A stretch of 33,154 bases of DNA from an uncultured Synechococcus sp. (GCA_937911865.1 CALDSK010000249.1:1-33154); one strand, 5' to 3'. Counted from the stretch's first letter, positions 7,763 to 16,426 are shown. Numbers and translations are program-made. Notes: generated by a model not told the origin, from the sequence alone.

Positions 7763-9652
7763 TTATAACCCCGCTGACAAGCTAGTCATCGGCATTGCTC
7801 TTTTCAGCGAAGGAAAGTGCTTACCACCTAGCTCAATATCACCCTGCTGAATGCCCTCAGAAACTCTTTTTAGCAGGTAGTCAACATCGCGCGCGATGAA
7901 ATTCGCGCCGTGGTCTGGCTCAACCAAGCAAATCAAGTCAATGTCGCGAGTTTCCTGCTCAGCGAGGCTGCGCAATCCTAAAAAGTTAAGAACGCCAGAT
8001 TCGTAGGTACCGCACGGAACTGACGGATTAGAAACGCCCGTGCAGCGCTCGTTCGATTGGAACCAGTCGGCCGCAGGATAGCCATGAAAGTGAATCAGCG
8101 GCGCACCGTCATCGGCTAGCATATGAGGCGCGTATAGCGCTGTTGAAAGTGCGATCGCCGCCATTACATAAACATCATAAGACGGCTTTACTTCAAGCTC
8201 CGGGCCAATACTCTCAGGAATTTGCAGTTCAAGGCCCGACGTAAGCCCGATTCTCAGAACGTCGGTTTCAAGATTTAAGCAGGTTTTATTAGAGCCAGAC
8301 CGGGAGCTGACAAACCAAACATCGGGCAGCTGCTTAAAAACAGCTTTCCCCGCTACCGTCGTTTTCATATAACGTCGCCCCAGCGCGTTCTGCCGCAGGC
8401 GATTGCTAGAGACCATCTCAACCGGCGCAAGCTCACCCCATTCCTCAGCAGAAATCTCCGTCGCACCCACATAAACAGGCGGCTCAATATAGGCCACAAA
8501 TCCGTAAGAGATACCTGTTCTCCCATCCACAAGTAAATTGACAATATCTCTATGAGATTTCCGCTTAACGACTTTACCAATAGAAAATCCAGAAGGAAAC
8601 AGATCGGTTGAAGCCAATGCTGAACTCAGTCTGATCAATTCCTCAGCATAGCGAGAGGCTGTCGGCTGATAGCGATCTACCTTAAATCGGCTAATCGGCA
8701 ACGGCACAATCGGCACATAAATCTTAGGAACCAAAGACCCTAAGATAAAGCTATCTAGCTCATCTATAGAGAACACAGAGTCCGAAAGATTCATATTAAC
8801 GATGGAAAAGCGTGACGGCTGAACAGCAATCACAATTTCAGAGAACGTTGAAACTAGCGCATTCACCCCCTGAACAATCTTTTTGCGGTAGGGCACATCT
8901 GGATCGGCGGCCGTATCTTCTAGCTCAGTAAGGGTAATTACCTGAGTATTGGTAGGATCTTCAATCCGCTGAATAGCATAGTCCTCTGCCCAGCCAATCA
9001 GCTTTGTAATACCCAAAACTGAAATCTTCTTATTGCCAGCAAACAGCCGAGAATAGAGCTGATACACCTTTTCTGCCGCGCAGCTCTTCGTCCGATCCAG
9101 CCACGATGGCTGCTTTTCAACGTCGATAACAGCGTTAATATCGGTTTTAACCACCCTCATTGTTGAAGCCTTCTTCCACGTCACAAAAGGCAAGTCAATG
9201 GGCAGTTCAATATCATACTTAAAGTCTCTAGTGGCGCTCTCCCAGGGAACCACCTGAACGCCTACACCGCTAAGCTTTTGCGCCAACTGCTCTCGAAAGT
9301 CAAGCACCGTTTGGTTGTTGTATCCTTTCGGCAAAGGCTTTAAAGTCACTCTCAGCGTAGCCGCCATCTTTTCGGGCTCGATAATAGGCGGCGTCGGCGC
9401 AGTCGCGGCCTTTTTAGTGCAGCCCCCAATCAAATAGCCAATGGTGAACAAATCAGAACCCACCAGATCGGATGCAGCTGCTGACTCGTCCTGGCGCAGA
9501 TAATCTAGAATTTCAGCCTTGCGGGTCGCCAGTTCCGCCTTGAGCTGATCGGTCAAAGAGCCTTTGGGCGCATGAATTCTTAGCTTGCCGCTATCGTCCC
9601 ACAATTTAATGCCTTGCTGGTCTAGATCAGTGAGGAGTGTGGAGATGCTCAT
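7763..9652 (-). CDS. Unrecognised protein with N-terminal TubC-type docking domain
   Basis: The protein has 629 residues from ATG 9652. Residues 1-54 match the TubC N-terminal docking domain: an LL..L...GI.LW start, then KLRIHAPKGSLT and a charged helix LKAELATRKAEILDYL. That domain normally starts an NRPS or hybrid PKS subunit and receives a carrier or condensing partner. The remaining roughly 570 residues resemble no enzyme known to me: there is no Walker A, no Rossmann loop and no NRPS or PKS core motif. Conspicuous segments are HFHGYPAADWF (about 530-540), nearby cysteines, and LICLVEPDHGANFIARD near the end. A short linker rich in Ala, Pro and Thr joins the two parts. It sits between ACP (99 bp upstream) and SDR (94 bp downstream), so a role in the same pathway is inferred: a docked tailoring enzyme or scaffold. 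Confidence 0.85.
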   Translation of the reverse strand: MSISTLLTDLDQQGIKLWDDSGKLRIHAPKGSLTDQLKAELATRKAEILDYLRQDESAAASDLVGSDLFTIGYLIGGCTKKAATAPTPPIIEPEKMAATLRVTLKPLPKGYNNQTVLDFREQLAQKLSGVGVQVVPWESATRDFKYDIELPIDLPFVTWKKASTMRVVKTDINAVIDVEKQPSWLDRTKSCAAEKVYQLYSRLFAGNKKISVLGITKLIGWAEDYAIQRIEDPTNTQVITLTELEDTAADPDVPYRKKIVQGVNALVSTFSEIVIAVQPSRFSIVNMNLSDSVFSIDELDSFILGSLVPKIYVPIVPLPISRFKVDRYQPTASRYAEELIRLSSALASTDLFPSGFSIGKVVKRKSHRDIVNLLVDGRTGISYGFVAYIEPPVYVGATEISAEEWGELAPVEMVSSNRLRQNALGRRYMKTTVAGKAVFKQLPDVWFVSSRSGSNKTCLNLETDVLRIGLTSGLELQIPESIGPELEVKPSYDVYVMAAIALSTALYAPHMLADDGAPLIHFHGYPAADWFQSNERCTGVSNPSVPCGTYESGVLNFLGLRSLAEQETRDIDLICLVEPDHGANFIARDVDYLLKRVSEGIQQGDIELGGKHFPSLKRAMPMTSLSAGL

Positions 9653-9751
9653 GATAGAAATGCTCTAATATCTAGAAAATAAAAGTATCGAATTCAGCAG
9701 AAATGAACAAGAGAAAGAGAAAAATCAGAAAGGCGTAAAGCTAGAGCTGTG

Positions 9752-10039
9752 CTAAATTTCAAACGTTTCAACGTCTGAAGTTTTAACTTCTTCAGCTAAA
9801 AATTCTGAAAGTGCATCAATCGTTGGATAGTGCCAAATCAATAGCGGTGAAAGCTCCAGTCCCAAGAACTTATTGCCTTCTTCAACCAGCGCGATCGCTG
9901 TCATTGAATCCAAACCATAGCTATCAAAAGGCGCTTGCAGATCAATCTCACCAGGTTCAATAGCTAGCTTTTCAGAGAGCTGACCCGTGAGCCAGCTTTG
10001 AATATCGTCTACGGTTGGGCTGTCTGTTATAACCTGCAT
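9752..10039 (-). CDS. Stand-alone acyl carrier protein (ACP-1)
   Basis: The protein has 95 residues. The phosphopantetheine attachment motif is DSYGLDSMTA with Ser45, followed by the usual IWHYPTIDALSEFL helix. GGAG lies 10 nt before the ATG. It carries the growing acyl chain as a thioester and needs a phosphopantetheinyl transferase not encoded here. It follows the ketosynthase by 44 bp, so it is the likely extension carrier, but exchange with the second ACP of the cluster cannot be excluded. The sequence is of the type I PKS-derived kind rather than the acidic housekeeping AcpP kind. Confidence 0.96.
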   Translation of the reverse strand: MQVITDSPTVDDIQSWLTGQLSEKLAIEPGEIDLQAPFDSYGLDSMTAIALVEEGNKFLGLELSPLLIWHYPTIDALSEFLAEEVKTSDVETFEI

Positions 10040-10083
10040 TGATTAAAATCTCCGGTAGAGTATTGTTCTATTACAAGAAGGCT

Positions 10084-12513
10084 TTAATGACTGAGTGAAC
10101 TAGCTACAGCCTTTGGGAGATTGGGCTGCTGCTGAGGATTAGACGGTTGAAAGCCAGGCGGCTGACTATCGTACTGAGAGGACTCAGGCTGCTTGGGCTC
10201 AAACCAGTGACGCTTTCGCTGAAAGGGATAGGTCGGCAGGTGCAAACGACGGTAAGACGTGTGTTCGTAAAAGCGCTGCCAGTCAACAGGCACACCGGCT
10301 ACATAAAGCGATGCTAGCTGATGAAGTAAGCTCACCCAGCCGTCTTGCGATGAGGTGCGATCACCGCCAAAATCACCGCCCACCGCTAACACATAATCAC
10401 AGCCCAGCTCTGATAATGCTTGCTCACCGGACACCTGTTCACCGGATGTCTGCTCACCGGATGTCTGCTCACCTAATGCCTGCTCGTCACGAGAGAAGCC
10501 AGTCAGCTGCTCTTGATCCATGAGCAAAGCAAGACGATCTTCAATTCGAGCATCGCCTGTCAGGCAGTCGGCAGCATGCTTACCAATGCCTTCTCCAATC
10601 ACTGCCTTCGGAGCAATTCCCCAGCTTTTCCAAAGCCTGGCGATTGCACATTCAACAACAACACCCAGAGCAATATCTGAAGCCTGAAGCGCCAAGTCTT
10701 GACCTTTCGTTGCGGTCTGCTGGTCAGAGGCAATTGCCAACAAATCACTAACGGTCATATCATCATCTTTCTTCAGATAGTCTCCGTACGACTCAACCAT
10801 CCCTCTAAAAGCCGGATGCGTCTGATACAGCCGATAGGCAAGACAAAAGAGAGAGTCCCCTACTTGACCGAGCAAAAAGCCTATTTTCTTTCGTCTTTTA
10901 GTCGCTTTTCCTACAGCAACATCAGAATCACTTCCTGTTGGCAAATTGCCAGCTAGAAACCGATCCATTTGGTGAGATAAGGCCTCTGTAGAGTCACTGA
11001 TAAAAGCGACTCGATAGTCGAAATGCGATCGCGCCGTACTCGCAGTAAAACAGATATCAGAGAGGGCCGTTTCCGGGTGCGATCGCATCCAGTCACCATA
11101 GTCTCGCACAACCGCCTCAAGCGCCTGCTCACTCTTGGCAGAAAGCGTCAGCAGATGATGCGACACGATAGCACGCTCAGCCAGCTGTCCTCTTCCTGCA
11201 ATCGTCTTTGGCATCACTAAAGGCTCATCGCCTGACGACATCACAAGATGACAGTTTGTCCCACCATAGCTAAATGCGCTGACACCCGCAAAGCGCGCCT
11301 TTTCCTTATCTTTAGGCCAGGGCTGAGTCTCTTGCGGAAAAGTCAAGGCGCTCCGCTTTTTGGAAATGTAAGGATTGAGATCGTTAAAATGCAGGTTTGC
11401 AGGAATCTTTTCGTGCTGCAAACAGAGCGCAACTTTCATAACAGACGCCATGCCTGCTGCCGCTTCTAAGTGGCCGATATTTGTCTTTACCGAACCCACC
11501 CAACAGGGCTGGTCAGTTGCTCTGTCTTTCATCAAAACATCAGTTAAAGACTTCAGCTCAATAGCATCACCCAAAGGCGTACCGACAGCATGCGATTCTA
11601 CATAGCTAATCTGTGAGGGCACAACCTCGGCCCTGGATAAAGCAGTCTCAATCACCTCTCGCTGGGCAATTCCATTGGGAGAGGTCAGCCCGTTACTCAG
11701 CCCATCCTGATTAACGGCTATTCCCTCAATCACACCTAAGATATTGTCCTTATCTGCTCGCGCATCCGCCAACCGCTTGAGCAGTACAACGCCACACCCT
11801 TCGCCTCGGCCGTAGCCATCTGCACTGGCATCAAAAGACTTACAGCGACCGTCTGCCGCTAGCATACGGCCTTGAGAAAGCTGAATGTTAGGCTCCGGCG
11901 CTAACATCAAATTAACGCCCCCGGCTAAACATAAATTGCTTTCCCGGCTCTGCAAGCTCTGACAGGCCAAATGAATTGCCAGCAGAGACGATGAACAGGC
12001 CGAGTCCAAAGAGAAACTGGGCCCTCGCAAATTCAAACAAAACGAAATGCGATTAGCGGCAATACAAGGAGAGGTGCCTATACCGCTGTACGGATTGAGC
12101 GCAGTAGCATGCCTGTAGAGGTAACGGTGATAATCAATCGTAGACATGCCAACATACACGCCTGTCTTACTACCTGACAAACTATCTGGCGAAATTCCAG
12201 CATGCTCTACAGCCTCCCAGGCAACCTCAAGCATCACTCGCTGTTGAGGGTCTACATTCTCCATCTCTTCAGGAGAGATATTGAAAAACTCAGCATCAAA
12301 CTGATCGATGGGCCTCTCTAAATAGCCACCCCACTGAGTGCTAACTTTCCCAGGCGTTGACGGCGCAGAATCATAGTACTTATCAGGGCACCATCGATCC
12401 GATGGCACCTCTGATACCATATCTCGACCATCTTCTAGCAGTTGCCAAAACTCTTCGGGAGTATCCGCACCAGGAAAGCGACAGCCCATCCCCACAATAG
12501 CGATTGAATCCAT
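10084..12513 (-). CDS. Polyketide synthase: ketosynthase plus truncated, inactive-looking acyltransferase
   Basis: The protein has 809 residues from ATG 12513; a TTG five codons upstream would add MCEVD. Residues 1 to about 425 are a complete ketosynthase: Cys173 in DSACSSSL, His308 in ESHAVGTPLGD (usual form EAHGTGT) and His348 in NIGHLE. Residues about 455-540 are the KS-AT linker. From 543 it follows an AT fold (IGFLLGQ, then RLYQTHPAFR), but the GQGSQ motif is broken, the GHSxG nucleophile elbow reads GEGIG at 640-644 with neither His nor Ser, and the region that should carry the substrate-selecting motif is missing. A GEQxS repeat sits there instead. The post-AT linker YVAGVPVDWQRFY to PTYPFQRKRHW is intact, then comes a Gln/Pro-rich tail with no ACP. 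It would catalyse decarboxylative condensation with malonyl-ACP loaded in trans. Confidence 0.95.
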   Translation of the reverse strand: MDSIAIVGMGCRFPGADTPEEFWQLLEDGRDMVSEVPSDRWCPDKYYDSAPSTPGKVSTQWGGYLERPIDQFDAEFFNISPEEMENVDPQQRVMLEVAWEAVEHAGISPDSLSGSKTGVYVGMSTIDYHRYLYRHATALNPYSGIGTSPCIAANRISFCLNLRGPSFSLDSACSSSLLAIHLACQSLQSRESNLCLAGGVNLMLAPEPNIQLSQGRMLAADGRCKSFDASADGYGRGEGCGVVLLKRLADARADKDNILGVIEGIAVNQDGLSNGLTSPNGIAQREVIETALSRAEVVPSQISYVESHAVGTPLGDAIELKSLTDVLMKDRATDQPCWVGSVKTNIGHLEAAAGMASVMKVALCLQHEKIPANLHFNDLNPYISKKRSALTFPQETQPWPKDKEKARFAGVSAFSYGGTNCHLVMSSGDEPLVMPKTIAGRGQLAERAIVSHHLLTLSAKSEQALEAVVRDYGDWMRSHPETALSDICFTASTARSHFDYRVAFISDSTEALSHQMDRFLAGNLPTGSDSDVAVGKATKRRKKIGFLLGQVGDSLFCLAYRLYQTHPAFRGMVESYGDYLKKDDDMTVSDLLAIASDQQTATKGQDLALQASDIALGVVVECAIARLWKSWGIAPKAVIGEGIGKHAADCLTGDARIEDRLALLMDQEQLTGFSRDEQALGEQTSGEQTSGEQVSGEQALSELGCDYVLAVGGDFGGDRTSSQDGWVSLLHQLASLYVAGVPVDWQRFYEHTSYRRLHLPTYPFQRKRHWFEPKQPESSQYDSQPPGFQPSNPQQQPNLPKAVASSLSH
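10421..10480. repeat. 15-bp coding tandem repeat (4 copies) inside the PKS gene
   Basis: Units with core TGCTCACCGGATGTC start at 10421, 10436, 10451 and 10466. On the minus strand they encode GEQTS-like pentapeptides (residues about 678-701) placed where the acyltransferase domain has lost its middle. The unit length preserves the frame. Confidence 0.9.
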
Positions 12514-12635
12514 ATCAACTTCGCACAAGCATTTAATATCAACAACTCAGACCGACGCCACTATTTCTTGACAGCCCTTCACTGAGCAATGCCTTTCAAT
12601 AGCTTTTCCAGGCACCTTTTTCTAGGCCGCTTCTG

Positions 12636-14024
12636 CTAAGCAACCCCGTCTAAACAGTGTTTGAAGTGAGAGAACGTCTCAGCATTTCTCTTAACTGATT
12701 TTTCAACAGAAGCGCCAGCAGCCATCATGCGCATATCACGATTAACAGCCCACTGATACTCCAACCCACCGAACAGCTGCTGTAAAGAGCCCAGCAAGCT
12801 AGCGTGATACTTCAGTCCAGTATGGTAGCCGTCGTGCTCCTGGCAAAAACACTGCTTTAGCCAGCCAAATGCCTCCTGCGCTGACATATTAAACAGATCG
12901 GACCTAAACAGCCGGTAGAAAAACAGCATAAACATAGGGTCGTCAGCAGTGCACCTTCCAGGCAATACACCAGACAGGCCGCTGAGCAAATTGCGCTGCC
13001 ACATATACACAGAAAGACCAGCCACCGATCTCTCGTACAGTGTTGGCTTAGCAAAATCTGCAAACAGCTCCTTAGCAACCGTCTGAGAGATCGTAGTATG
13101 AAAAGCCTCATCTAGAAGATGATAGTAAGAGATAGCCGTCGGCGTTGGAATATACTCGCCTTTTTTAGATAGCTGTTTGTAATGCTTAAAGTAAGCAAAC
13201 TCCTGATTTTTTAGAATCGCATTAGCAATGTACCGAATGGAATAGTACTGAGCGGCCAGAAAAGCCGAGCTTCCCCAGTTAGCCGCAAAAAACTTCAATA
13301 TCGAGCGAGGCGCACTCCGTCCACCCAAACCATCTGATGCGGTAGGAAGCGACTGCCCCTTAGCCTTAAGATCTTGTAGATAGCTAGAATACTGATGCGA
13401 ACGGTGGCGATTCATAAAGTTAGCAACACCTTCTAATGCATTGCTAAACGGATCTGAAGAAAAAGTATTCCACAGCAGCGACTTAACTGCGTTCGGTGAA
13501 GAGACTTTATCTGAGTCCTTAAAATGCCTGTAATAAGGATTCTTTAGCCACGACTTACCCAGTAGGGATAGCTTTGTTTTGTAGCCTATCTTTTGAAAGG
13601 TTCTGATATGATGACTTTCCTGCTCCGTCTCAAAGACTAGCTCTTTGCAGAGCGTATCGTAGCCGCCCACCTTTTCAAAAACGCCAGATGTCACAAGATT
13701 GTAGACACTCGTACTGGCCTCACTTATCGCAGTGTGGTTGTAGTTCCCAACCCAGTAAAGATGGTTCAGTGCCAGCTTCTGAGCGTGAGTAGCCTGATCC
13801 CAAACAGGCGTACCGTACAACAAAGACAATTCAGGATTAACCCAGAATGACTGCCTATCGCGCTCGTAGTCAAACCCACGAGCAAGCTCAACCATCTTCT
13901 CAGTATAGTCTGAGTCGGTATTGTTGTTCCAGGTTTTCTCAATGATATTGGCGTGCCGCTTATGCCCTGGCAAACCACTCGAAGGAGAGTCTTGCAGGAC
14001 TTTAGGTCTAGAGGTCGTAATCAT
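12636..14024 (-). CDS. AurF/CylC-like ferritin-fold dimetal oxygenase or halogenase (paralog 1)
   Basis: The protein has 462 residues from ATG 14024, with AGGAA 8 nt upstream. Candidate metal ligands follow the AurF pattern: Glu102, Glu136 and His139 (EQESHH), Glu275, then His302, Glu306 and His309 (HxxxExxH in HLLDEAFH). The spacing from Glu275 to His302 (27) matches what I recall for AurF E196-H223. A further conserved motif, QEHDGYH at 395-401, is shared with the second such protein encoded at 19466. Such diiron proteins oxygenate substrates; the cyanobacterial CylC branch chlorinates unactivated carbons of fatty acyl-ACPs and often occurs in pairs beside FAAL and ACP, as here. It has about 55 residues more than its paralog between His139 and Glu275. 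The dimetal family is well supported. Halogenation rather than oxygenation is inference from context. Confidence 0.88.
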   Translation of the reverse strand: MITTSRPKVLQDSPSSGLPGHKRHANIIEKTWNNNTDSDYTEKMVELARGFDYERDRQSFWVNPELSLLYGTPVWDQATHAQKLALNHLYWVGNYNHTAISEASTSVYNLVTSGVFEKVGGYDTLCKELVFETEQESHHIRTFQKIGYKTKLSLLGKSWLKNPYYRHFKDSDKVSSPNAVKSLLWNTFSSDPFSNALEGVANFMNRHRSHQYSSYLQDLKAKGQSLPTASDGLGGRSAPRSILKFFAANWGSSAFLAAQYYSIRYIANAILKNQEFAYFKHYKQLSKKGEYIPTPTAISYYHLLDEAFHTTISQTVAKELFADFAKPTLYERSVAGLSVYMWQRNLLSGLSGVLPGRCTADDPMFMLFFYRLFRSDLFNMSAQEAFGWLKQCFCQEHDGYHTGLKYHASLLGSLQQLFGGLEYQWAVNRDMRMMAAGASVEKSVKRNAETFSHFKHCLDGVA

Positions 14025-14384
14025 AAATAAGGTTCCTACGTCAAAGGCAGCGAGCCGTCTTAGCGGCTCACTCAGTAGATGTCGATTTGGCGAACTCGGC
14101 TCAGCATATCTCAGCCTCAGCTCAGCGGAGCTTTAAGCCTTTACACCTCTTGTTTACTTTGTTGCTTTGTATTTTTCAGGTCTCTCCAGGTCTCTCTTGG
14201 GCGTCTTTCAAATCTTAGACGTCTTTCAGGTCTCTCTTAAATCTCTCAGCCACAGTCCTTCAGCTACAGTCTCTCAGCCACAGTCTCTCAGCTATGGCCT
14301 TTCAGCTTGGCTTCTCAGCTACAGCCCTTCAGCTACGGCCACTTGGGTAATCTCTTCAGGCTCTCCGTCCATTATGCATCAGAC
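14025..14384. other. 360-bp spacer between ACP-2 and paralog 1, made largely of tandem repeats
   Basis: This spacer interrupts an otherwise compact same-strand arm. It contains a seven-copy 14-bp periodic array (14244-14343), preceded by several GGTCTCTC/GTCTTTC-like words, and the 16-bp duplication at the ACP-2 stop. No supported gene lies here. Its length and repeats suggest a processed or regulated untranslated segment. Confidence 0.7.
14244..14343. repeat. 14-bp periodic tandem array (7 degenerate copies)
   Basis: The core CAGC starts at 14247, 14261, 14275, 14289, 14303, 14316 and 14330, a 14-bp period with one 13-bp step. The unit is roughly CAGCYACAGTCTCT. Fourteen is twice seven, so it resembles the heptameric short tandem repeats known from filamentous cyanobacteria. 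Confidence 0.85.
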
Positions 14385-14405
14385 TCAAGATGCATCGGAC
14401 TCAAG
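14374..14405. repeat. 16-bp tandem duplication across the ACP-2 stop codon
   Basis: ATGCATCAGACTCAAG is followed directly by ATGCATCGGACTCAAG, with one mismatch. The ACP-2 stop codon (14385-14387) lies inside the first copy. Confidence 0.85.
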
Positions 14406-14690
14406 ATGTTCAACCAGAGCATCTATTGTAGGGTAATCGTACAGAAGAACAGGATCAATATCTTGATTTAGCCAGTCACTGAGGTCGCCAGTGATCCCCA
14501 CCGCAGTAGACGAGTCTAAACCGTACTGATCAAAAGAAAGGGATGTGTCGATTTCATCACCTTCAACTTCCAACAGATCAGCGAGATAGTCGGCAAGCCA
14601 GGTTCTAACCTCTTCAGAATCCGGCGCTGCATCTGCGGCTGCGGCCGCTGCATCTTTAGGTAAAACAGGTTCGGTTGTTATCGCAGTCAT
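14385..14690 (-). CDS. Stand-alone acyl carrier protein (ACP-2)
   Basis: The protein has 101 residues from ATG 14690, chosen because AAGGAA lies 9 nt upstream; a longer frame reaches 14753 but adds residues unlike an ACP. The carrier motif is FDQYGLDSSTAV with Ser60, followed by LYDYPTIDALVEHL. The N-terminal 25 residues are an Ala/Asp/Pro-rich linker. It is the first gene of the minus-strand arm, facing the FAAL across the divergent promoter region. That position, and its next neighbour being a dimetal protein, make it the likely acceptor of the FAAL-activated fatty acid and the carrier on which the chain is modified. This assignment is inferred from order only. Confidence 0.95.
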   Translation of the reverse strand: MTAITTEPVLPKDAAAAAADAAPDSEEVRTWLADYLADLLEVEGDEIDTSLSFDQYGLDSSTAVGITGDLSDWLNQDIDPVLLYDYPTIDALVEHLESDAS

Positions 14691-15291
14691 GGTGAAAAGT
14701 TCCTTAGCACTAAAGCGTGACAATGCACAGGCAACCCTCGCTATCGACAGCACCTAGAGCCTGTACCACACAGTTTGTTGAACAGGTCTCAGCGCGCCTA
14801 TCGATACGGGTAGGCCACCTACTATTTAGATCTTTAATTTTGAATCAATTGGCCTTAGAAGCAGTCTGCTTTGAGATGAGCAACAGATCTTTCAATCGAT
14901 TGCAGAACCAATATGAGAGATCGTTGACAGAATTTGTAATAGCAAGGTTTAAAACTTTACCAACAACCGTAAATTCCAGCTAATACCTATAAGCTGACTC
15001 TTTACTGCAATCGGTAAATCCCAATCAGACAAGCTCTCATACACTTGTCTTCAGACTAAATCTACGTAGCCTACAGCGCCCTTATGTACGCTGTCTTGAG
15101 GAATCATAGCTAAAGGATTTCTAAAAGAGTGTATTGAATATCACTATTTTGGGGATACCTACATTCGGATCTATATCTCTATTTAACGACTTCATTTAAT
15201 TTACTTATAGCGGGAACAATCAACTGAGACGAATAAGCGACAACATACAAAACAACTGAGCAACAGTGATGAATCAGTGACAAAAAACATT

Positions 15292-15317
15292 CTTATAGAG
15301 AACCCTTATGGAGAGCC
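15292..15317. repeat. 13-bp imperfect tandem duplication
   Basis: CTTATAGAGAACC is followed directly by CTTATGGAGAGCC, 11 of 13 identical, in the divergent non-coding region. Confidence 0.6.
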
Positions 15318-15672
15318 CGTACGATCTAATGTTTGCTATACAAGCAAAGACCCATTACAAAAGCAGCCCTCTATTTATATACCTAAGCTCAGCCTGTCTG
15401 ATTGGCACCTACCTCCTTGCTTTTAGAGATACTTTCTATTTGTATGCCAGGCTTCAATCTAATAGGTAACTAACTGACACAGCTTACAGATAGGCTCAGT
15501 TTTGCATCTATATATCAGTCGCTTCTGGCGGTTTACTGTCGTCAAGATATCTGCTCACTCCGCCTAGCAAGCAGATAGGTAAACAGGTCACTAACGGCCT
15601 TGACAAGGCATTTCGCAGAGCTGGTGAGTCAGCTATTCGCTTCACGACAGGGGCCTTTCAGCTATTTGGTTA

Positions 15673-15698
15673 TATCGAGTTGCTGTATCGAGTTGCTC
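15673..15698. repeat. 13-bp tandem duplication
   Basis: TATCGAGTTGCTG is followed directly by TATCGAGTTGCTC, 12 of 13 identical, in the divergent non-coding region. Confidence 0.75.
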
Positions 15699-16149
15699 AA
15701 AGAAAAAATCACACTCTAGTTTATGAAGTTTAGATGAAGCTGTATAATTGTACTTGAATTTTCTATGAGACTTGGATAAAAATCTCAGTATATTCACAGT
15801 CAACTTTGACTCCTTCGTAAAATCGTCTGCACCTTGACTGTGATTTCTACTTGACTTTGATGTCCACGGTTTCAAGTGTCTCTTCTAACAGATAGTTATC
15901 GCTCAATGGCTGTCTAGTTAGTGCTTTTATGCCTTTTCAAGACTGTGCACCGCTTTCAGCAGGCGTGTCGCTCAGTCATAATAAGGGGCAAAACAACATC
16001 TCTTCTCTCTGCCATAAGTCTTTTCAAGATTGTTTCTACAGATCGATTCTACAGTGGCTGTAAGCGTCTGATTTAGGGGCTTCTTACAGCTTTAGCCTGT
16101 TGACCAAATCTGTACATATCCATAATCCGTGCACACGAGGCTACCTGTC

Positions 16150-16215
16150 GTATGGGCAGCTCTGCACAGTTATGTATGGCGTTTCATACACATACGGTTA
16201 TAGCCAAATGTATGG
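16150..16215. promoter_or_regulatory. Cluster of GTATG/CATAC words, possible operator
   Basis: GTATGG occurs at 16150, 16174 and 16210, and CATAC at 16185 and 16191, within 66 bp and about 210 bp before the FAAL start. TGTATG (16173-16178) and CATACA (16185-16190) form a 6-bp inverted repeat with a 6-bp spacer. No regulator is known to recognise it, and chance is possible. Confidence 0.3.
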
Positions 16216-16426
16216 AGTTGCATATATGGCGAGCAATCGTCGCACTGCCGATTATTAGTCGGTCATTGACCGGTTATTAACAGCAGCAGCGCTAAATATG
16301 CGCTGGTGACCTGCTGCCAGAGATCATAGAAGTTGATCGTAAAGTGTGACCAAAAGCTCTGGTCACAAAGATTATTCTGTTTCCGTATTTTTCTCTCGCA
16401 CGTTAATTCATATAGGAATAATAACG

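Larger units (their letters stand above)
14691..16426. other. 1.7-kb divergent non-coding region between the two cluster arms
   Basis: This is AT-rich sequence between the ACP-2 and FAAL starts. Short frames exist (for example 15642-15875 minus) but lack a recognisable product. It contains tandem duplications at 15292-15317 and 15673-15698, a repeated CTTTTCAAGA word near 15930 and 16020, and a cluster of GTATG/CATAC words at 16150-16215. It probably holds both arm promoters and upstream regulatory sites. I could not define a promoter confidently. Confidence 0.6.

Noticed and set aside
12636..14024. Assignment as a p-aminobenzoate N-oxygenase (AurF function)
   Set aside because: The fold fits, but the cluster has no aryl amine source. 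FAAL and ACP neighbours point to fatty acyl substrates, so only the family is called.
14244..14343. Possible CRISPR array
   Set aside because: The repeat unit is 14 bp with no unique spacers between copies; it is a degenerate tandem array.
14167..14436. 89-codon plus-strand Ser-rich frame
   Set aside because: Its composition comes from the 14-bp array and it runs into the ACP-2 gene on the opposite strand.
15642..15875. 77-codon minus-strand frame in the divergent region
   Set aside because: No recognisable product, no ribosome binding site, and it contains a tandem duplication.
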